A stretch of DNA of 64,000 nt from Rhodopseudomonas faecalis (lineage in GTDB: Bacteria; Pseudomonadota; Alphaproteobacteria; Rhizobiales; Xanthobacteraceae), in contig NZ_QJTI01000009.1 of NCBI RefSeq assembly GCF_003217325.1, forward strand, positions 1 through 64,000, read 5' to 3'. The number at the start of each line of letters is the position of its first letter. Positions within the stretch are counted from its first letter, which is position 1. A program made the translations under genes and the position numbers. A model generated the notes under the pieces. The model saw only the letters and a program-made list of their open reading frames with translations. It did no database searches and had not been told where the DNA came from. Below are positions 36,389 through 47,271 of the stretch, one piece after another.

Positions 36389-36946
36389 TTAGTTCGCCGA
36401 GCGGCGCAGCCACGGCACCATGCGGGCCAGCGTACCGTCGCGGCGGCCGTAGTGATGCCACAGCGCGGCCGACACGTGCACCAGCACCAGCGCCATAATG
36501 GCATTCATGATCATGCCGTGAGCAGCGCCGAAGGTCTTGGCGAGTTCGACGTTCTTCTCGAGCAGCGGCGGGATGCCGAGCAGGTCGATGCCGCGACCGA
36601 AGTAGAACGACATCAGAATACCGGAGATCGGCATCGCCAACAGCAGCAGATAGAACACGCGGTGCACCACATTGGCGATCAAGTCGAGTCCGGGCGAGGT
36701 CTTGATCGGCTCGGGCGCCGGGTGAGTGATACGCCACAGCGAACGCAGCAGCACCAAGCACAGCACGATCACGCCGCCGGCCTTATGCCACCCCAAGATC
36801 GCGCCACGCTGCGGACCTTCCATGCCGCTGGCGATCTGCGCACTGGTCACCAGCGCGATGATGAACAGCGCAATGATCCAATGCAGTGCAATCGCGACGC
36901 TGTCGTAGTTGCCCGAGCTACTGGCGGTGGAATCGGTTGTCGTCAT
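36389..36946 (-). CDS. Cytochrome b561
   Basis: A 185-residue di-haem membrane cytochrome with four transmembrane helices. Histidines in AIALHWIIALFIIALV, GWHKAGGVIVLCLVLLR, NVVHRVFYLLLLAMP and LVLVHVSAALWHHYG are the expected haem ligands. The bacterial b561 group shuttles electrons from quinol; this member's partner is unknown (CybB-type quinol:superoxide activity is one possibility). It is monocistronic, with AGGAAAAAAG as ribosome site. Confidence 0.88.
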   Translation of the reverse strand: MTTTDSTASSSGNYDSVAIALHWIIALFIIALVTSAQIASGMEGPQRGAILGWHKAGGVIVLCLVLLRSLWRITHPAPEPIKTSPGLDLIANVVHRVFYLLLLAMPISGILMSFYFGRGIDLLGIPPLLEKNVELAKTFGAAHGMIMNAIMALVLVHVSAALWHHYGRRDGTLARMVPWLRRSAN

Positions 36947-37146
36947 GCTTTTTTCCTGAAGTTTCTGAGGGCCCCCGGCAGTCTATGCCACGGAGCTGCG
37001 ATCGAGTCATGACCCGATAGTTGCACATTACTCGGAGTTAATCCGAATAGCGCGATTTCGCGCGTAGCTTGCAAGCTGTGCGTCGTTCAGCCGCGGCAAT
37101 CGCCGCGATAATGCAAACGATTAGCGGGCACTCGGTGGCGCGGCGA

Positions 37147-38469
37147 TTACGCCGCGCGCTCGGCGCGTGGTCCCTGACGTAGCGAGCGCAGGAATTCGCG
37201 CACCGCTTCGCCGAGCGAGGTCGATTGTTCCGCGAGCGTGCCCGAGGCGCGTAGCGTGGTCTCGGCGTGCTGCTCGGTCTCGCCGGCGTCGGCACTGACC
37301 GCCTGGATATTGCCGGAGATCTCGCGGATGCCGGCAAAGGCCTGCTCGATGTTGCGCGCCACTTCGCCGGTCGCCAGCGTTTGTGCCTGCACGCCCTCGG
37401 CCACCCGCTGGGTGATCTCATCGACCTGACCGATCGCGCCGCCGATCATCGAGATGGCATCGACCGCCGCTTTGGTGGTGGTCTGCACTTCGTTGATGCT
37501 GACCACGATATCCTGGGTGGCGCGCGCGGTCTGCGCGGCCAGCGACTTCACTTCCTGCGCGACCACCGAGAAGCCACGCCCCGCCTCGCCGGCGCGCGCC
37601 GCTTCGATGGTCGCATTGAGCGCCAGCAGATTGGTCTGCGAGGCGATCTCCTCGATCAGTTCGACAATCGAACCGATCCGGTCGGTGGCCGTGTTCAGGC
37701 TGCCGACGGTCTGCCGTGCCTGCTCGACCTGCTCGACCGCATCGCGCGCGATCTGCGCCGACCGGCTGACATTTTGGGAAATCTCATGAGCGGCGCCGGA
37801 CAGTTCAGCCGTCGCGGCGGCCACCGTCTCCATATTGGCGGCAGCCTGATGCGACGCAGCCGACACCGCATTGGCGCGCTCGCGCGTTGCGGTGGCGCCG
37901 CGGCCGAGGCTGCCGGCGGTGGTGCCCATATTGCCCGAGGCCGACGACACGGTTTCGATCACTTCGCTGATCGCGCCCTCGAACCGATCGGTGTTAGCGT
38001 TGAAAGCGGCGACGCGGCGTTCGATCACCTGCATCGCCTCGTTCATGGTCTGGCTCGCGATGCGCAGCGAACCGTGCAAACCCTGCGGCAGGATGTGGCG
38101 ATAGTACTTGTTGTCGCGCACTGCGGCCATCGCGGCGCCGGCCTCGCGCACGAAGGCGTCGCAGCGGTCGATCATGTCGTTGAACGACTCGCGCATCAGG
38201 CCGAACTTGCCGTGCTCGCGGCAGCCTTGCAGGCGCGCTTCAAAATCCCCTTTGGACAGCCTAGCACAGACCGTCGTGACCTCGGCGAGTGCCGCGTTCA
38301 GCCGCAACAGGCCGGACAAGGCGAGGCCCAGGCCGGCCAGCGCGGCAACCAGCGCGACGATCTGCAGATTGAAGATCCCCGCCAGCGCAGAGCCGGCGGC
38401 GAGCACCACGCCCGCGGCGGCGATCGCCAAACCGATACCGATCTTAGAGAGCGAAGATAAGCTCGTCAT
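37147..38469 (-). CDS. Methyl-accepting chemotaxis protein
   Basis: This 440-residue receptor has two adjacent N-terminal helices ([20 protein letters not shown] and [20 protein letters not shown]) with no periplasmic sensor domain between, a HAMP-like linker, and the cytoplasmic signalling hairpin [20 protein letters not shown] followed by [16 protein letters not shown]. It should pass a signal to CheA/CheW. The missing sensor domain is supplied by the PAS protein encoded just upstream, which overlaps it by 26 bases; together they look like a split Aer receptor. Confidence 0.9.
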   Translation of the reverse strand: MTSLSSLSKIGIGLAIAAAGVVLAAGSALAGIFNLQIVALVAALAGLGLALSGLLRLNAALAEVTTVCARLSKGDFEARLQGCREHGKFGLMRESFNDMIDRCDAFVREAGAAMAAVRDNKYYRHILPQGLHGSLRIASQTMNEAMQVIERRVAAFNANTDRFEGAISEVIETVSSASGNMGTTAGSLGRGATATRERANAVSAASHQAAANMETVAAATAELSGAAHEISQNVSRSAQIARDAVEQVEQARQTVGSLNTATDRIGSIVELIEEIASQTNLLALNATIEAARAGEAGRGFSVVAQEVKSLAAQTARATQDIVVSINEVQTTTKAAVDAISMIGGAIGQVDEITQRVAEGVQAQTLATGEVARNIEQAFAGIREISGNIQAVSADAGETEQHAETTLRASGTLAEQSTSLGEAVREFLRSLRQGPRAERAA

Positions 38470-38965
38470 AGCTCATGTTCTTTGTTGTCACGAAATCCAA
38501 AAGGCGGCGATATCCTGCGGCCAGCGCATCCTTGCCGTTGCGATGCGACTGCTCTTCCCGCAGCAGTTCGGCATAAAGCGGCTCGATCGCAGCCAGCACA
38601 CGACGGTCCGGCACCCGGCGATTGGAGTGATAGCCAACCACCTCACCGGAAGCGCCGTAGGACGGCGTCACATGGGCGAATACCCAGTAGAAGTCGCCAT
38701 TCCTCGCCATGTTCTTGACGTAGGCGAAAATCTCGCGGCGCGCTTCAAGCGTATCCCACAGCAGCTTGAACACGCAGCGCGGCATGTCGGGATGACGGAT
38801 GATGCTGTGCGGCTGACCGAGCAGCTCATCTTCGTCATACCCTGCAATGCGGCAGAACACCGGGTTGGCGTAGGTGATCCGCCCTTTCAAATCGGTTTTC
38901 GATACAATGATGTCGTCAGTGTCGAACAACCGTTCGACACTCGTCGGCTTGATCGATGATGACAT
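38444..38965 (-). CDS. PAS-domain (Aer-like) sensor protein
   Basis: A 173-residue soluble PAS protein with Aer-type motifs [40 protein letters not shown] and [19 protein letters not shown], followed by a short helical tail. Aer PAS domains bind FAD for redox sensing; the flavin site looks present by overall similarity but was not modelled. ATG at 38965 is preferred. The 3' end overlaps the chemotaxis receptor start, implying coupled expression. Confidence 0.87.
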   Translation of the reverse strand: MSSSIKPTSVERLFDTDDIIVSKTDLKGRITYANPVFCRIAGYDEDELLGQPHSIIRHPDMPRCVFKLLWDTLEARREIFAYVKNMARNGDFYWVFAHVTPSYGASGEVVGYHSNRRVPDRRVLAAIEPLYAELLREEQSHRNGKDALAAGYRRLLDFVTTKNMSYDELIFAL

Positions 38966-39163
38966 CTGGCGCCATTCCAACTAGCGAAGGACCCCGTAGT
39001 TTTACGACAACTTGTCTTAATAAAAACGGAAGGCGCCAAAGTCTTTGCGGTCGGGTTTTTCCCGGACGGCAACTAATCAAATGACAGCAATTGAGCCGAC
39101 ATTTGAGCAACTACCTAGAATTGCATTTTTTTGAAATGTTTCGCGCCGAACCAGGCCACGCGG

Positions 39164-40276
39164 TCAACGCAGGAAGCGGCGGAAGCGCCCGAGCGAGAAC
39201 ACGAACAGCACCGAGCCGATCGCCAGCAGCGCCAGCAATTGCGGCCACACCACATCAAGGCCAGCACCGCGGAATAGGATCGATTGCGCCATCGACACGA
39301 AATGGGTGTTGGGCGCCAGCAGCATGATGTCCTGAATGATCTGCGGCATGCTCTCGCGCGGCGTCAGCCCGCCCGACAGCGCCTGCAGCGGCAGCAGCGT
39401 CAGCATCAGCAGCAAGCCGAATTGCGGCATGGTGCCGGCGACGGTCGCGAGGAAAATGCCCATGCAGGTGGTGGCAAACAGATGCAGCACCACGCCGAAC
39501 AGGAACAGCGCCATCGAGCCCTGGATCGGCACCGCCAGCACGCCCTCGACCACGAACAGCAGCGAAATCGCCGAGGCGACCAGCACCACCAGCCCCATCG
39601 ACCAGATCTTGCTGACCATGATTTCGAGCGGGGTCACCGGCATCACCAACAGATGCTCGATGGTGCCGTGCTCGCGTTCGCGGATCAGTGCGGCACCGGT
39701 CAGGATGATCGACAGCATGGTGATGGCGGTGATCAGCTCGTTGATGGCGCCGAACCAGCCCTTGTTGATCTGCGCGTTGAACCGCACCCGCAGCGCCAGT
39801 TCGACCGGAACGCTGGTGGCCGCGCGGTGCCGGCTCAGAAACTCGTTCAGTTCACTGGTGACGATCGATTGCACATAGCCGCCGCCGGTGAACGCCTGGG
39901 TCATGCGGGTGGCGTCGATGTTGAGCTGGATGGTCGGCGACTTGCCGGCGAGCAGATCGCGCTGAAACTGCGGCGGAATGTCGATCGCGAACGTGTCCAT
40001 GCCCGCGTCCATGCGCCGGTCCATCTCGTGCTGCGAGATCAGCTTGGGCACCGAGAAATAGGGCGGCGTGAACGCGGTCACGAGCCGCGAGGACACCGGC
40101 GAGCGGTCTTCATCGACGATCGAGATCGCCGCATGGTTCAAGGATTCCGGGATCGCCTTGGAGCCGACATAGATCGAGCCGGTGAAGGCATAGATGATCA
40201 GCGCGATCAGCATCGGATCGCGCAGCAGGCCGCGCAGCTCCTTGATGCCGAGTTGCAGGATGTTGGCCAGGCGCAT
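39164..40276 (-). CDS. ABC-2 type permease (YhhJ-like)
   Basis: A 370-residue membrane protein with one N-terminal helix (LIALIIYAFTGSIYVG), a large periplasmic domain (about 45-180), and five C-terminal helices (for example ITMLSIILTGAALIRERE, VLVASAISLLFVVEGV). REREHGTIEHLLVMPVTPLE is the ABC-2 coupling region. It follows the RbbA-like gene by three bases and completes the exporter as a second permease. Confidence 0.9.
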   Translation of the reverse strand: MRLANILQLGIKELRGLLRDPMLIALIIYAFTGSIYVGSKAIPESLNHAAISIVDEDRSPVSSRLVTAFTPPYFSVPKLISQHEMDRRMDAGMDTFAIDIPPQFQRDLLAGKSPTIQLNIDATRMTQAFTGGGYVQSIVTSELNEFLSRHRAATSVPVELALRVRFNAQINKGWFGAINELITAITMLSIILTGAALIREREHGTIEHLLVMPVTPLEIMVSKIWSMGLVVLVASAISLLFVVEGVLAVPIQGSMALFLFGVVLHLFATTCMGIFLATVAGTMPQFGLLLMLTLLPLQALSGGLTPRESMPQIIQDIMLLAPNTHFVSMAQSILFRGAGLDVVWPQLLALLAIGSVLFVFSLGRFRRFLR

Positions 40277-40279
40277 GGC

Positions 40280-43069
40280 TCACCTCGCCTGCTTTTTCAA
40301 AAGCACGGTGCCGAGCACCACCAGCAGCGGCGCGGTGATCAACAGCGGCACGAATGACGACCACATGTCGGACAGGCCGAGCGCCTTGGAGAACGCGCCG
40401 CGGGTGATGTTGACGAAATAGGTCGTCGGGTACACTTGGCCGATCAAGGCACCAAAGCCCTGCAGCGACGACACCGGATCGATCAGGCCGGAGAACTGGA
40501 TCGCCGGGATCAGCGTGATCAGCGCGGTGCCGAAGATCGCCGCGATCTGGCTTTTCATGAAGGTCGACAGCACAAGGCCGATCGCGGTGGCGATCGCGAC
40601 ATAGAGCAGCGCGCCGCAGGTGAAGGCGATAAAGCTGCCGGTGAACGGCACCTGGAACACCACGATCGCGAATGCGGTCAGCAGCACCGCGTTCAGCATC
40701 GCCAAGGCGATATAGGGCAACTGCTTGCCGACCAAGAATTCCAGCCGTGTGGTGGGCGTCGCATAGAAATTGATGATCGAGCCGAGTTCTTTTTCGCGCA
40801 CCACGCTGAGCACGGCGAGCATTGCCGGGATCATCAGCAGCAACAGCGGAATCACCGCCGGTGCCATCGCCACCAAGCTCTTGACGCCGGGATTGTAGCG
40901 ATAGCGCATCGCGATCTGGAATTTGCCGACCGCCGCGGCGTCGCCATAGATCTCGCGCGCCTTCTGGGTCAGCCAGCTGAGATGCATGGCCTGCACATAG
41001 CCGCGGGTGGTCTCGGCCCGCGCCGGCATGGCGCCGTCGATCCAGGCGCCGATTTCGACCTTTTGGCCGCGCGATACGTCGCGACCAAACCCGGGCGGAA
41101 TCTCGATCGCCAGCGTCAGCTCGCCGCTGCGCATTCGCCGGTCGAGATCGGCGTAGTCGGTGATCGGCGCCTTTTCCGAAAAATAGCGCGAGCCGGCAAT
41201 CTGCAAAATGTAATCGCGGCTGATGCCGGTGTCGTCGCGGTCGAGCGCGGCGAACGACAGCTTTTCGACGTCGAGATTGATGCCGTAGCCGAGCACGAAC
41301 ATCAGCACCACGCTGCCGAGCATCGCCATCGCGGCGCGGATCGGGTCGCGGCGCAGCTCGAGCGCCTCGCGCCGCGTATAGGCAAACATCCGCCGCGGAT
41401 CGAACCAGCGCCGCAGCGCCGCAACCCAGCCTCGCCGCGGCGCGGCCGCCACCGGCGCGGGGGCTGCTGCGGCAACAGGCGCCGCGCTGGGCGCCGGGCT
41501 CGGCGCCGCGGTTTCGCCGATCGCTTCTTCCAGATAGGCGATGAAGGCGTCTTCCAGCGAGGCCGCGCTGCGCGAGGCGATGATCTTGTCCGGGCTGTCG
41601 CTGATCAGCACCTTGCCGGCATGCATCAGCGAGATGCGGTCGCAACGCTCCGCCTCATTCATGAAGTGGGTCGAGACGAAGATCGTGACATTGTCCTTGC
41701 GCGACAGGTCGGACAGGATCTGCCAAAAGCCGTCGCGCGCCACCGGATCAACGCCGGAGGTCGGCTCGTCCAGGATCAGAATGTCGGGCGAGTGGATCAT
41801 CGCCACCGCCAGCGACAGCCGCTGCCGGATGCCGAGCGGCAGCGCGTCCGGCAATTCGTCCATCACCTCGACCAGATCGAAGCGCTGCGACATCTCGACG
41901 ATGCGGGCCGGAATCGCCTGCGGCGCCATCTGGAACAGCCGGGCGTGCAGATCGAGATTTTGGCGCACCGTCAGCTCGCTATACAGCGAGAACGCCTGCG
42001 ACATGTAGCCGACGCGGCGCCGGATCGCCATGTCGCGCGGATCGACCTCGCCGCCGAACAGCTTGGCCTTGCCTTCGCTCGCCGCCAACAGGCCGGTGAG
42101 CATCTTCATGGTGGTGGTCTTGCCGCAGCCATTGGAGCCGAGGAAGCCAAAGATTTCGCCGCGCTCGATCCGGAACGAGACGTTATCGACCGCGGTGAAG
42201 CTGTCGAAGCGCATGGTGAGATGTTCGGCTTCGATCGCCGGTTCGCTGCGGACCATGGCCGGCCGCGGCGGAATCACCACTTCGGCATGGCCGCGGCGTT
42301 CTTCCTCCGGCAGCAGCGCAATGAAGGCCGCATCGAGATTGTTGGCGCCGGTCTGCTGCAGCAGCTGATCCGGCGTGCCGGTGGCCAGCACCTTGCCGGC
42401 ATTCATCGCCACCAGCCAATCGAAGCGCGCCGCCTCTTCCATATAGGCGGTGGCGACGATCACGCTCATGCCCCGGCGCGAGGCGCGAATGCTGTCGATC
42501 AGCTCCCAGAACTGCCGGCGCGACAACGGATCGACGCCGGTGGTCGGCTCGTCCAGGATCAGCAGGTCGGGATCGTGAATCAGCGCGCAGCACAGGCCGA
42601 GCTTCTGCTTCATGCCGCCCGACAATTTGCCGGCCGGCCGATCCGCAAACGGATCAAGGCCGGTGCTTTTCAACAGCTCGGCGATGCGCGCCTCGCGCTC
42701 GCGCTTGGAATGGCCGAACAGCCGGCCGAAGAAATCGACATTCTCGAACACCGACAGCGTCGGATAGAGATTCTTGCCGAGCCCCTGCGGCATGTAGGCG
42801 ATCCGCGGGCACACCCGGCGGCGATGGCGGAAATCGACGATATCGCCGCCCAGCACCTCGATCTGACCCTGCTGCACGGCGCGCGCACCGGCGATCAAGG
42901 ACAGCAGCGAGGATTTGCCGACGCCGTCCGGCCCGATCAGACCGATCATGCGGTCGGCGGGAATGTCGAGCGAAATGCCGTCGAGCGCGACCGTGGCGCC
43001 ATAGCGCAGCCCGACGCCGCCGAGCCGGACCACCGGCTTCGCCGACGCACCGCCCGGCATCGGGGTCAT
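40280..43069 (-). CDS. Fused ABC exporter: two ATPase domains plus ABC-2 permease (RbbA-like)
   Basis: A 929-residue fusion. ATPase domain 1 (about 10-245) has Walker [10 protein letters not shown], signature [11 protein letters not shown] and Walker [14 protein letters not shown]. ATPase domain 2 (about 280-510) has GSNGCGKTT, a weaker signature [11 protein letters not shown] and [13 protein letters not shown]. After an Ala/Pro linker comes an ABC-2 permease with six helices (about 560-929). It matches the layout of RbbA (YhiH). ATG at 43069 overlaps the adaptor stop (ATGA). Substrate is unknown; the HlyD-type partner suggests drug or envelope-component export. Confidence 0.9.
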   Translation of the reverse strand: MTPMPGGASAKPVVRLGGVGLRYGATVALDGISLDIPADRMIGLIGPDGVGKSSLLSLIAGARAVQQGQIEVLGGDIVDFRHRRRVCPRIAYMPQGLGKNLYPTLSVFENVDFFGRLFGHSKREREARIAELLKSTGLDPFADRPAGKLSGGMKQKLGLCCALIHDPDLLILDEPTTGVDPLSRRQFWELIDSIRASRRGMSVIVATAYMEEAARFDWLVAMNAGKVLATGTPDQLLQQTGANNLDAAFIALLPEEERRGHAEVVIPPRPAMVRSEPAIEAEHLTMRFDSFTAVDNVSFRIERGEIFGFLGSNGCGKTTTMKMLTGLLAASEGKAKLFGGEVDPRDMAIRRRVGYMSQAFSLYSELTVRQNLDLHARLFQMAPQAIPARIVEMSQRFDLVEVMDELPDALPLGIRQRLSLAVAMIHSPDILILDEPTSGVDPVARDGFWQILSDLSRKDNVTIFVSTHFMNEAERCDRISLMHAGKVLISDSPDKIIASRSAASLEDAFIAYLEEAIGETAAPSPAPSAAPVAAAAPAPVAAAPRRGWVAALRRWFDPRRMFAYTRREALELRRDPIRAAMAMLGSVVLMFVLGYGINLDVEKLSFAALDRDDTGISRDYILQIAGSRYFSEKAPITDYADLDRRMRSGELTLAIEIPPGFGRDVSRGQKVEIGAWIDGAMPARAETTRGYVQAMHLSWLTQKAREIYGDAAAVGKFQIAMRYRYNPGVKSLVAMAPAVIPLLLLMIPAMLAVLSVVREKELGSIINFYATPTTRLEFLVGKQLPYIALAMLNAVLLTAFAIVVFQVPFTGSFIAFTCGALLYVAIATAIGLVLSTFMKSQIAAIFGTALITLIPAIQFSGLIDPVSSLQGFGALIGQVYPTTYFVNITRGAFSKALGLSDMWSSFVPLLITAPLLVVLGTVLLKKQAR

Positions 43070-44133
43070 TGCACGAGTTTTCCGTGCAGGCTGGCGGGCC
43101 AATCGACCTTGGGATCAAGCTGGACATAGGCCATGCCCGGCAGCCCGGTTTTGACGCGCTGGATGTATTTGCGCAGCAACTCGTGCGGAATGTGCGCCTT
43201 GATCCGGAACATCAGCTTGAGCCGCTCCTCCTCGGTCTCGACCGTCTTGGGCGTGAACTGCGCGACATCGGCGACAAAGGTCACTTTGGCCGGGATCACG
43301 TATTGGGGAACGGCGTCCAGCACCAGCCGCACCGGCGCCCCGAGCGCCACCTGCCCGGCCTGGGTGGTTGGCAGGAAGAACGTCATGTAAACGTCGCCGA
43401 GATCGACCAGATTGAGCACCCGGCCGCCGGCGGCGAGCACTTCGCCCGGCTGCGCCACACGATATTGCACGCGGCCATCGCGCGGCGATTTCAGCGTGCT
43501 GTCGTTGATCTCAACGGTGATGCTCTCGATCGCCGCCTTCGCCGCATCGACCGCGGCGGCGGCATCGATCACCGCCGCATTGGCGGCGCTGATCGCGGCC
43601 TCGGTGGCCGCGAGCTGCGCCTTCGCCGCGGCGACCGCGGCCTGCGCGCCCTGTTCATTGGCGCGGTCGTCATCCAGCACCTGCTGCGACACCGCGCTGG
43701 TCTTGATCAGCGTTTCGGCGCGCACCAGCTTGCGATGCAGGGAATCGAGCTGCGCTTCACGCTGCGCGATCACCGCCACCGCCGCGGTCCGCTCTGCCTC
43801 GCGCTGCGCGACCAGGCTCTTGGCGGTCTCGACGCTGATGGTGGCGCGGCGCAGCTGCGCCTCAGCCTGGCGGCGCTGCGCTTCGAGCTGATCGGTGTCC
43901 ATGCGCGCCAGCACTTGGCCGGCGGTCACATAGTCGCCCTCTTTGACAAGGATTTCACGAATCCGGCCGGGCGCTTTGGTCGAGACGTCGATTTCGGTAG
44001 CCTCGATCCGGCCGTTACCGCTGGCGATGCCGGAAGGCAGCGACGCCGTGCCGAATTTCACCCAGCCGGCATAACCTCCGGCTGCAATCGCCACGCTGGC
44101 AATGAGCAGCCAGCGCTTCCAATCCTTCGTCAT
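43066..44133 (-). CDS. HlyD-family membrane-fusion adaptor (YhiI-like)
   Basis: A 355-residue adaptor anchored by one N-terminal helix ([18 protein letters not shown]). A barrel-sandwich half-motif ([20 protein letters not shown]) precedes a long coiled coil (about 70-190, [20 protein letters not shown]), then [21 protein letters not shown] completes the lipoyl fold. ATG at 44133 is chosen by a GAGAAG site; the frame extends nine codons further upstream. First gene of the three-gene exporter, divergent from a TetR regulator. Confidence 0.9.
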   Translation of the reverse strand: MTKDWKRWLLIASVAIAAGGYAGWVKFGTASLPSGIASGNGRIEATEIDVSTKAPGRIREILVKEGDYVTAGQVLARMDTDQLEAQRRQAEAQLRRATISVETAKSLVAQREAERTAAVAVIAQREAQLDSLHRKLVRAETLIKTSAVSQQVLDDDRANEQGAQAAVAAAKAQLAATEAAISAANAAVIDAAAAVDAAKAAIESITVEINDSTLKSPRDGRVQYRVAQPGEVLAAGGRVLNLVDLGDVYMTFFLPTTQAGQVALGAPVRLVLDAVPQYVIPAKVTFVADVAQFTPKTVETEEERLKLMFRIKAHIPHELLRKYIQRVKTGLPGMAYVQLDPKVDWPASLHGKLVQ

Positions 44134-44200
44134 CGACGCTTCTCTCAACAGCCTAGGCAACGGAAGACTTCACGACTACGCATCGAAACCCTAGACTACC

Positions 44201-44224
44201 TTGACTTATATCAACAGTTGTTGA
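44201..44224. promoter_or_regulatory. FNR/FixK-type half-site pair overlapping TetR-type dyad
   Basis: TTGACTTATATCAA (44201-44214) fits the TTGA-N6-TCAA core bound by FNR/FixK proteins. It shares TCAA with a second dyad TCAACA-GT-TGTTGA (44211-44224) suited to a TetR dimer. Both lie midway between the divergent HlyD and TetR starts. Which regulator uses them cannot be told. Confidence 0.45.
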
Positions 44225-44281
44225 CCTGTTCTTAGAATAGTCTTCAATTATGGATGATGACAACAATAACGGCCACCACCG

Positions 44282-44905
44282 ATGCAACGTGAATCCGCAC
44301 CCGTGAAAATCACAACCCGTGACCGCATCCTGAACGCCGCCATTGCGCGTTTCTCACGGCATTCCTACGAAGCCACGGGCCTACGGGACATCGCCGCTGA
44401 TGTGGGCATTGATGTGGCCTATGTGCATCGCAGCTTCGGTTCGAAGGAAAGACTGTTCGCGGCGGCGGTTGAAGCCTCGCTGCAGCCGGAGCGATTTTTT
44501 GCCGGCGCCAAGGCCGATCTCGCCACCGATCTGACAAATCACGTGCTGGCGCGCGACCCGGTGCGCGACGCCGATGAAATCGCGCCGCTCGACATTGTGG
44601 TGCATTCGCTGTCCAGCCCGGAAGCGGCCAGCGTGCTGCGCGAGGTGGTGGTCCGCAATTTCATCACGCCTTTGGCCAACAAGCTGGAAATGAGTTCGCA
44701 GACCCCGGCCTCGCTGATCGCGTCGCTGCTGCTCGGGGTTGGGATTTTGCGCAGCGTGCTCGGCGTCGCGCCGCTGTGCGATGCCGACAGGGCAGCCTTG
44801 CAGCAGATGCTGGCGGAGCAGGTCGCCTCGCTCTGCGCGGCCAAGCCGCAAGAGCCGCAAGTGGCGGCGACGCCTGCCTCAATTGGTGTTGAGGCGGAAG
44901 CGTAG
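44282..44905 (+). CDS. TetR-family regulator of ABC exporter
   Basis: A 207-residue repressor. The N-terminal helix-turn-helix (RDRILNAAIARFSRHSYEAT, LRDIAADVGIDVAYVHRSFG) is typical; the remainder is a helical ligand-binding domain with Cys in PLCDADR. Divergent from the HlyD-RbbA-permease operon and close to a dyad, so it most likely represses that exporter. Its 3' end overlaps the convergent META-domain gene by 27 bases. Confidence 0.87.
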   Translation: MQRESAPVKITTRDRILNAAIARFSRHSYEATGLRDIAADVGIDVAYVHRSFGSKERLFAAAVEASLQPERFFAGAKADLATDLTNHVLARDPVRDADEIAPLDIVVHSLSSPEAASVLREVVVRNFITPLANKLEMSSQTPASLIASLLLGVGILRSVLGVAPLCDADRAALQQMLAEQVASLCAAKPQEPQVAATPASIGVEAEA

Positions 44906-45280
44906 CGGCTGCGCGCCGCTAAAAGTGATGAAATCGCCCTGCCGGCTCCAATTGGTGGCGTTGGTCAGGGCGCTGAGCAGCGCATCATCGGCCTCGACCT
45001 TGGCCGGCGGACAGCCGCGATCGGCGATCGCACCGGGGATGAACACCACGCTGTCGCCAGCAATCGAGATGCGGCCCTTGCCGCCCTTGCACCACAGCTC
45101 GACCAGCACTTCACCGTCATCGCCGATTTCCAGCGTCGGAATCCGCTTCGATCCCGGCATCGGCGCGACATCGAGCGTCATTTCAAGACCGAATGGAAAG
45201 CTCTGCGCCCGCGCCACGGGGATGAACGCCATCCCGATCACAGCGACAACAGTGATATGACGAAACCAGGCGCGCAGCAT
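44879..45280 (-). CDS. META-domain (HslJ-like) exported protein
   Basis: A 133-residue protein with a signal peptide (ITVVAVIGMAFIPVARA) and a C-terminal META/HslJ-like fold (VVFIPGAIADRGCPPAKVEA, LLSALTNATNWSRQGDFITF). Two cysteines (WCKGG and GCPP) could form a disulfide in the periplasm. Function of the family is not established. It is convergent with the TetR gene, overlapping its end. Confidence 0.65.
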   Translation of the reverse strand: MLRAWFRHITVVAVIGMAFIPVARAQSFPFGLEMTLDVAPMPGSKRIPTLEIGDDGEVLVELWCKGGKGRISIAGDSVVFIPGAIADRGCPPAKVEADDALLSALTNATNWSRQGDFITFSGAQPLRFRLNTN

Positions 45281-45516
45281 GTTCGATCCTCTAGACTTGT
45301 CACGAAGCCGCGTTCTAGCCGCCGAAGCCGGGGTTGGCTAGCGACCGGCACCCAGGCGGCGAACACGCCACCCGCAACCGGACCAGCCGCTCACAAAATT
45401 GCGAGTAGCAGCCGTGCTGCTTGCTTATGCGCGCAGCAAGATCGGAAGCTCGCCGGAACCGGCGCAACGCCCTATTTGTCTCGCCAATTCTGCAACACCG
45501 TGGAGACCTCGATCCC

Positions 45517-47271
45517 GTGAAAAAGATCGGCATAACACTGGCGGCCGTCGGCCGGATCGCCGCGCCCTATTTCCGCTCCGACGACAAGCTGATGGCCTGG
45601 GGGCTGCTGTCGGCGGTGATTGCCATCGAGCTGGCGGTGGTCGGGCTGCTGGTGCTGTTCAATCGCTGGAACAACACCTTCTACAACGCGCTGCAGGAGC
45701 GCAATCTCGACGTCTTCACCTATCAGATCGGTTACTTCTGCGTGCTGGCCGCGATCTATATCGCGCTCAAAGTCTATCAGCTCTATCTCAATCAATGGCT
45801 GCAGATCCGCTGGCGCCGCTTCATGATCGAGCGCTATCTCGGCGAATGGCTGCATCAGGCGCGCCACTACCAGATGCAATTGCTCGGCGACGCCGCCGAC
45901 AATCCCGATCAACGCATCGCTGAAGACACCCAGCTATTTGTCGAGCGCACTTTGGCGCTCGGCGTCGGGCTGCTCGGCTCGGTCGTGTCGCTAGCCTCGT
46001 TCGTGGTGATCCTGTGGGGCCTGTCCGAGGCCGCGCCGCTGCATCTGTTCGGCCAGGATTACGACATCCCCGGCTATCTGGTGTGGGGCGCGCTGGTCTA
46101 CGCGATCCTCGGCACGCTGCTCACCCATCTGATCGGCCGGCCGCTGGTCGATCTCAATTTCAAGCAGCAGCGCTTTGAAGCGGATTTCCGCTTCAATCTG
46201 GTGCGCGCCCGGGAGAATGCCGAACAGATCGCGCTGCTGCACGGCGAACCGGCCGAGCGCGAACGGCTTGGCGAACGCTTCCGCCACGTGGTCAGCAACT
46301 GGCTTCAGATCATGAGCCGCACCAAGAAGCTGACCGCGTTCACCGCCAGCTATTCGCAGGCGGCGATCATCTTCCCCTACATCCTGGTGGCCCCCGCCTA
46401 TTTTGCGCAAAAAGTGCAGCTCGGCGGCATGATGCAGACCGCCTCGGCATTCGGCAGCGTGCAGGAAGCGCTGTCGTTCTTCGTCACCGCCTACCGGACC
46501 TTGGCGGAATGGCAGGCGGTGGTGGCGCGGCTCGCCGGCTTTGAAACCGCCATCGACCAGGCCGCCGGCTTGAGCGCACGCCCCGATCTCATTCAGCTCG
46601 GCAGCGGCGGGCGCGACGGCATTGCGTTGCACGGCCTCACCATCGACCTGCCCGACCACAAGCCGCTGCTCGCGGTCGATCGGCTGCAACTGCGGAGCGC
46701 CGACAGCACGCTGATCACCGGCCCGTCAGGCGCGGGCAAGTCCACGCTGTTTCGTAGCATTGCCGGCATCTGGCCATTCGGCGCCGGCAAGATCGAGGTG
46801 CCGGCCGGCGCCACCATGATGATGCTGCCGCAGCGGCCATATTTCCCGGTCGGGGCGCTCGACATCGCGGTCAGCTATCCGGCCGCGGCCGGCACTTTCC
46901 CGCCCGACCAGATCGCGGCCGCGATCAGCGCGGTTGGATTGCCGGCGCTAGCGGAACGGCCGACCGAGCATGGCCACTGGAATCGGATGCTGTCGCTCGG
47001 CGAACAGCAGCGGCTCGGCATCGCGCGCGCTCTGCTGCACCGGCCCGATTTCCTGTTTCTGGATGAAGCGACCGCCTCGCTCGACGAGCCATCGGAGGCG
47101 GCCATGTACCAATTGCTGCAAGAGCGGCTGCCCGGCACCACGCTGATCTCGATCGGCCACCGCTCGACACTGACCGCCATGCACAGCCGCAAGATCGTCA
47201 TGGAACGCGACGGCGATCGTTTTGCGCTGCGCGATCCGGTCGGCGAACCGGCTTTTACCAACAGCAATTGA
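45517..47271 (+). CDS. ABC transporter, fused permease-ATPase (SbmA/YddA type)
   Basis: A 584-residue half-transporter. Six N-terminal membrane helices belong to the ABC_membrane_2 (SbmA/BacA, ABCD4-like) family (FNRWNNTFYNALQERNLDVF is its signature). The ATPase domain (about 380-560) has Walker A GPSGAGKST, signature LSLGEQQRLGIARALL and Walker B FLFLDEATASLDE. Members import peptides or cobalamin-like compounds or act on fatty acyls. GTG at 45517 is chosen because TGGAGA precedes it and the product then begins MKKIGITLAAVG. Its TGA stop lies inside the conserved end of repeat A5. Confidence 0.9.
   Translation: MKKIGITLAAVGRIAAPYFRSDDKLMAWGLLSAVIAIELAVVGLLVLFNRWNNTFYNALQERNLDVFTYQIGYFCVLAAIYIALKVYQLYLNQWLQIRWRRFMIERYLGEWLHQARHYQMQLLGDAADNPDQRIAEDTQLFVERTLALGVGLLGSVVSLASFVVILWGLSEAAPLHLFGQDYDIPGYLVWGALVYAILGTLLTHLIGRPLVDLNFKQQRFEADFRFNLVRARENAEQIALLHGEPAERERLGERFRHVVSNWLQIMSRTKKLTAFTASYSQAAIIFPYILVAPAYFAQKVQLGGMMQTASAFGSVQEALSFFVTAYRTLAEWQAVVARLAGFETAIDQAAGLSARPDLIQLGSGGRDGIALHGLTIDLPDHKPLLAVDRLQLRSADSTLITGPSGAGKSTLFRSIAGIWPFGAGKIEVPAGATMMMLPQRPYFPVGALDIAVSYPAAAGTFPPDQIAAAISAVGLPALAERPTEHGHWNRMLSLGEQQRLGIARALLHRPDFLFLDEATASLDEPSEAAMYQLLQERLPGTTLISIGHRSTLTAMHSRKIVMERDGDRFALRDPVGEPAFTNSN

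Noticed and set aside
39001-39020. GACAAC-TTGTC dyad upstream of the PAS gene
   Set aside because: Five-base arms only and no known consensus; too short to call an operator.
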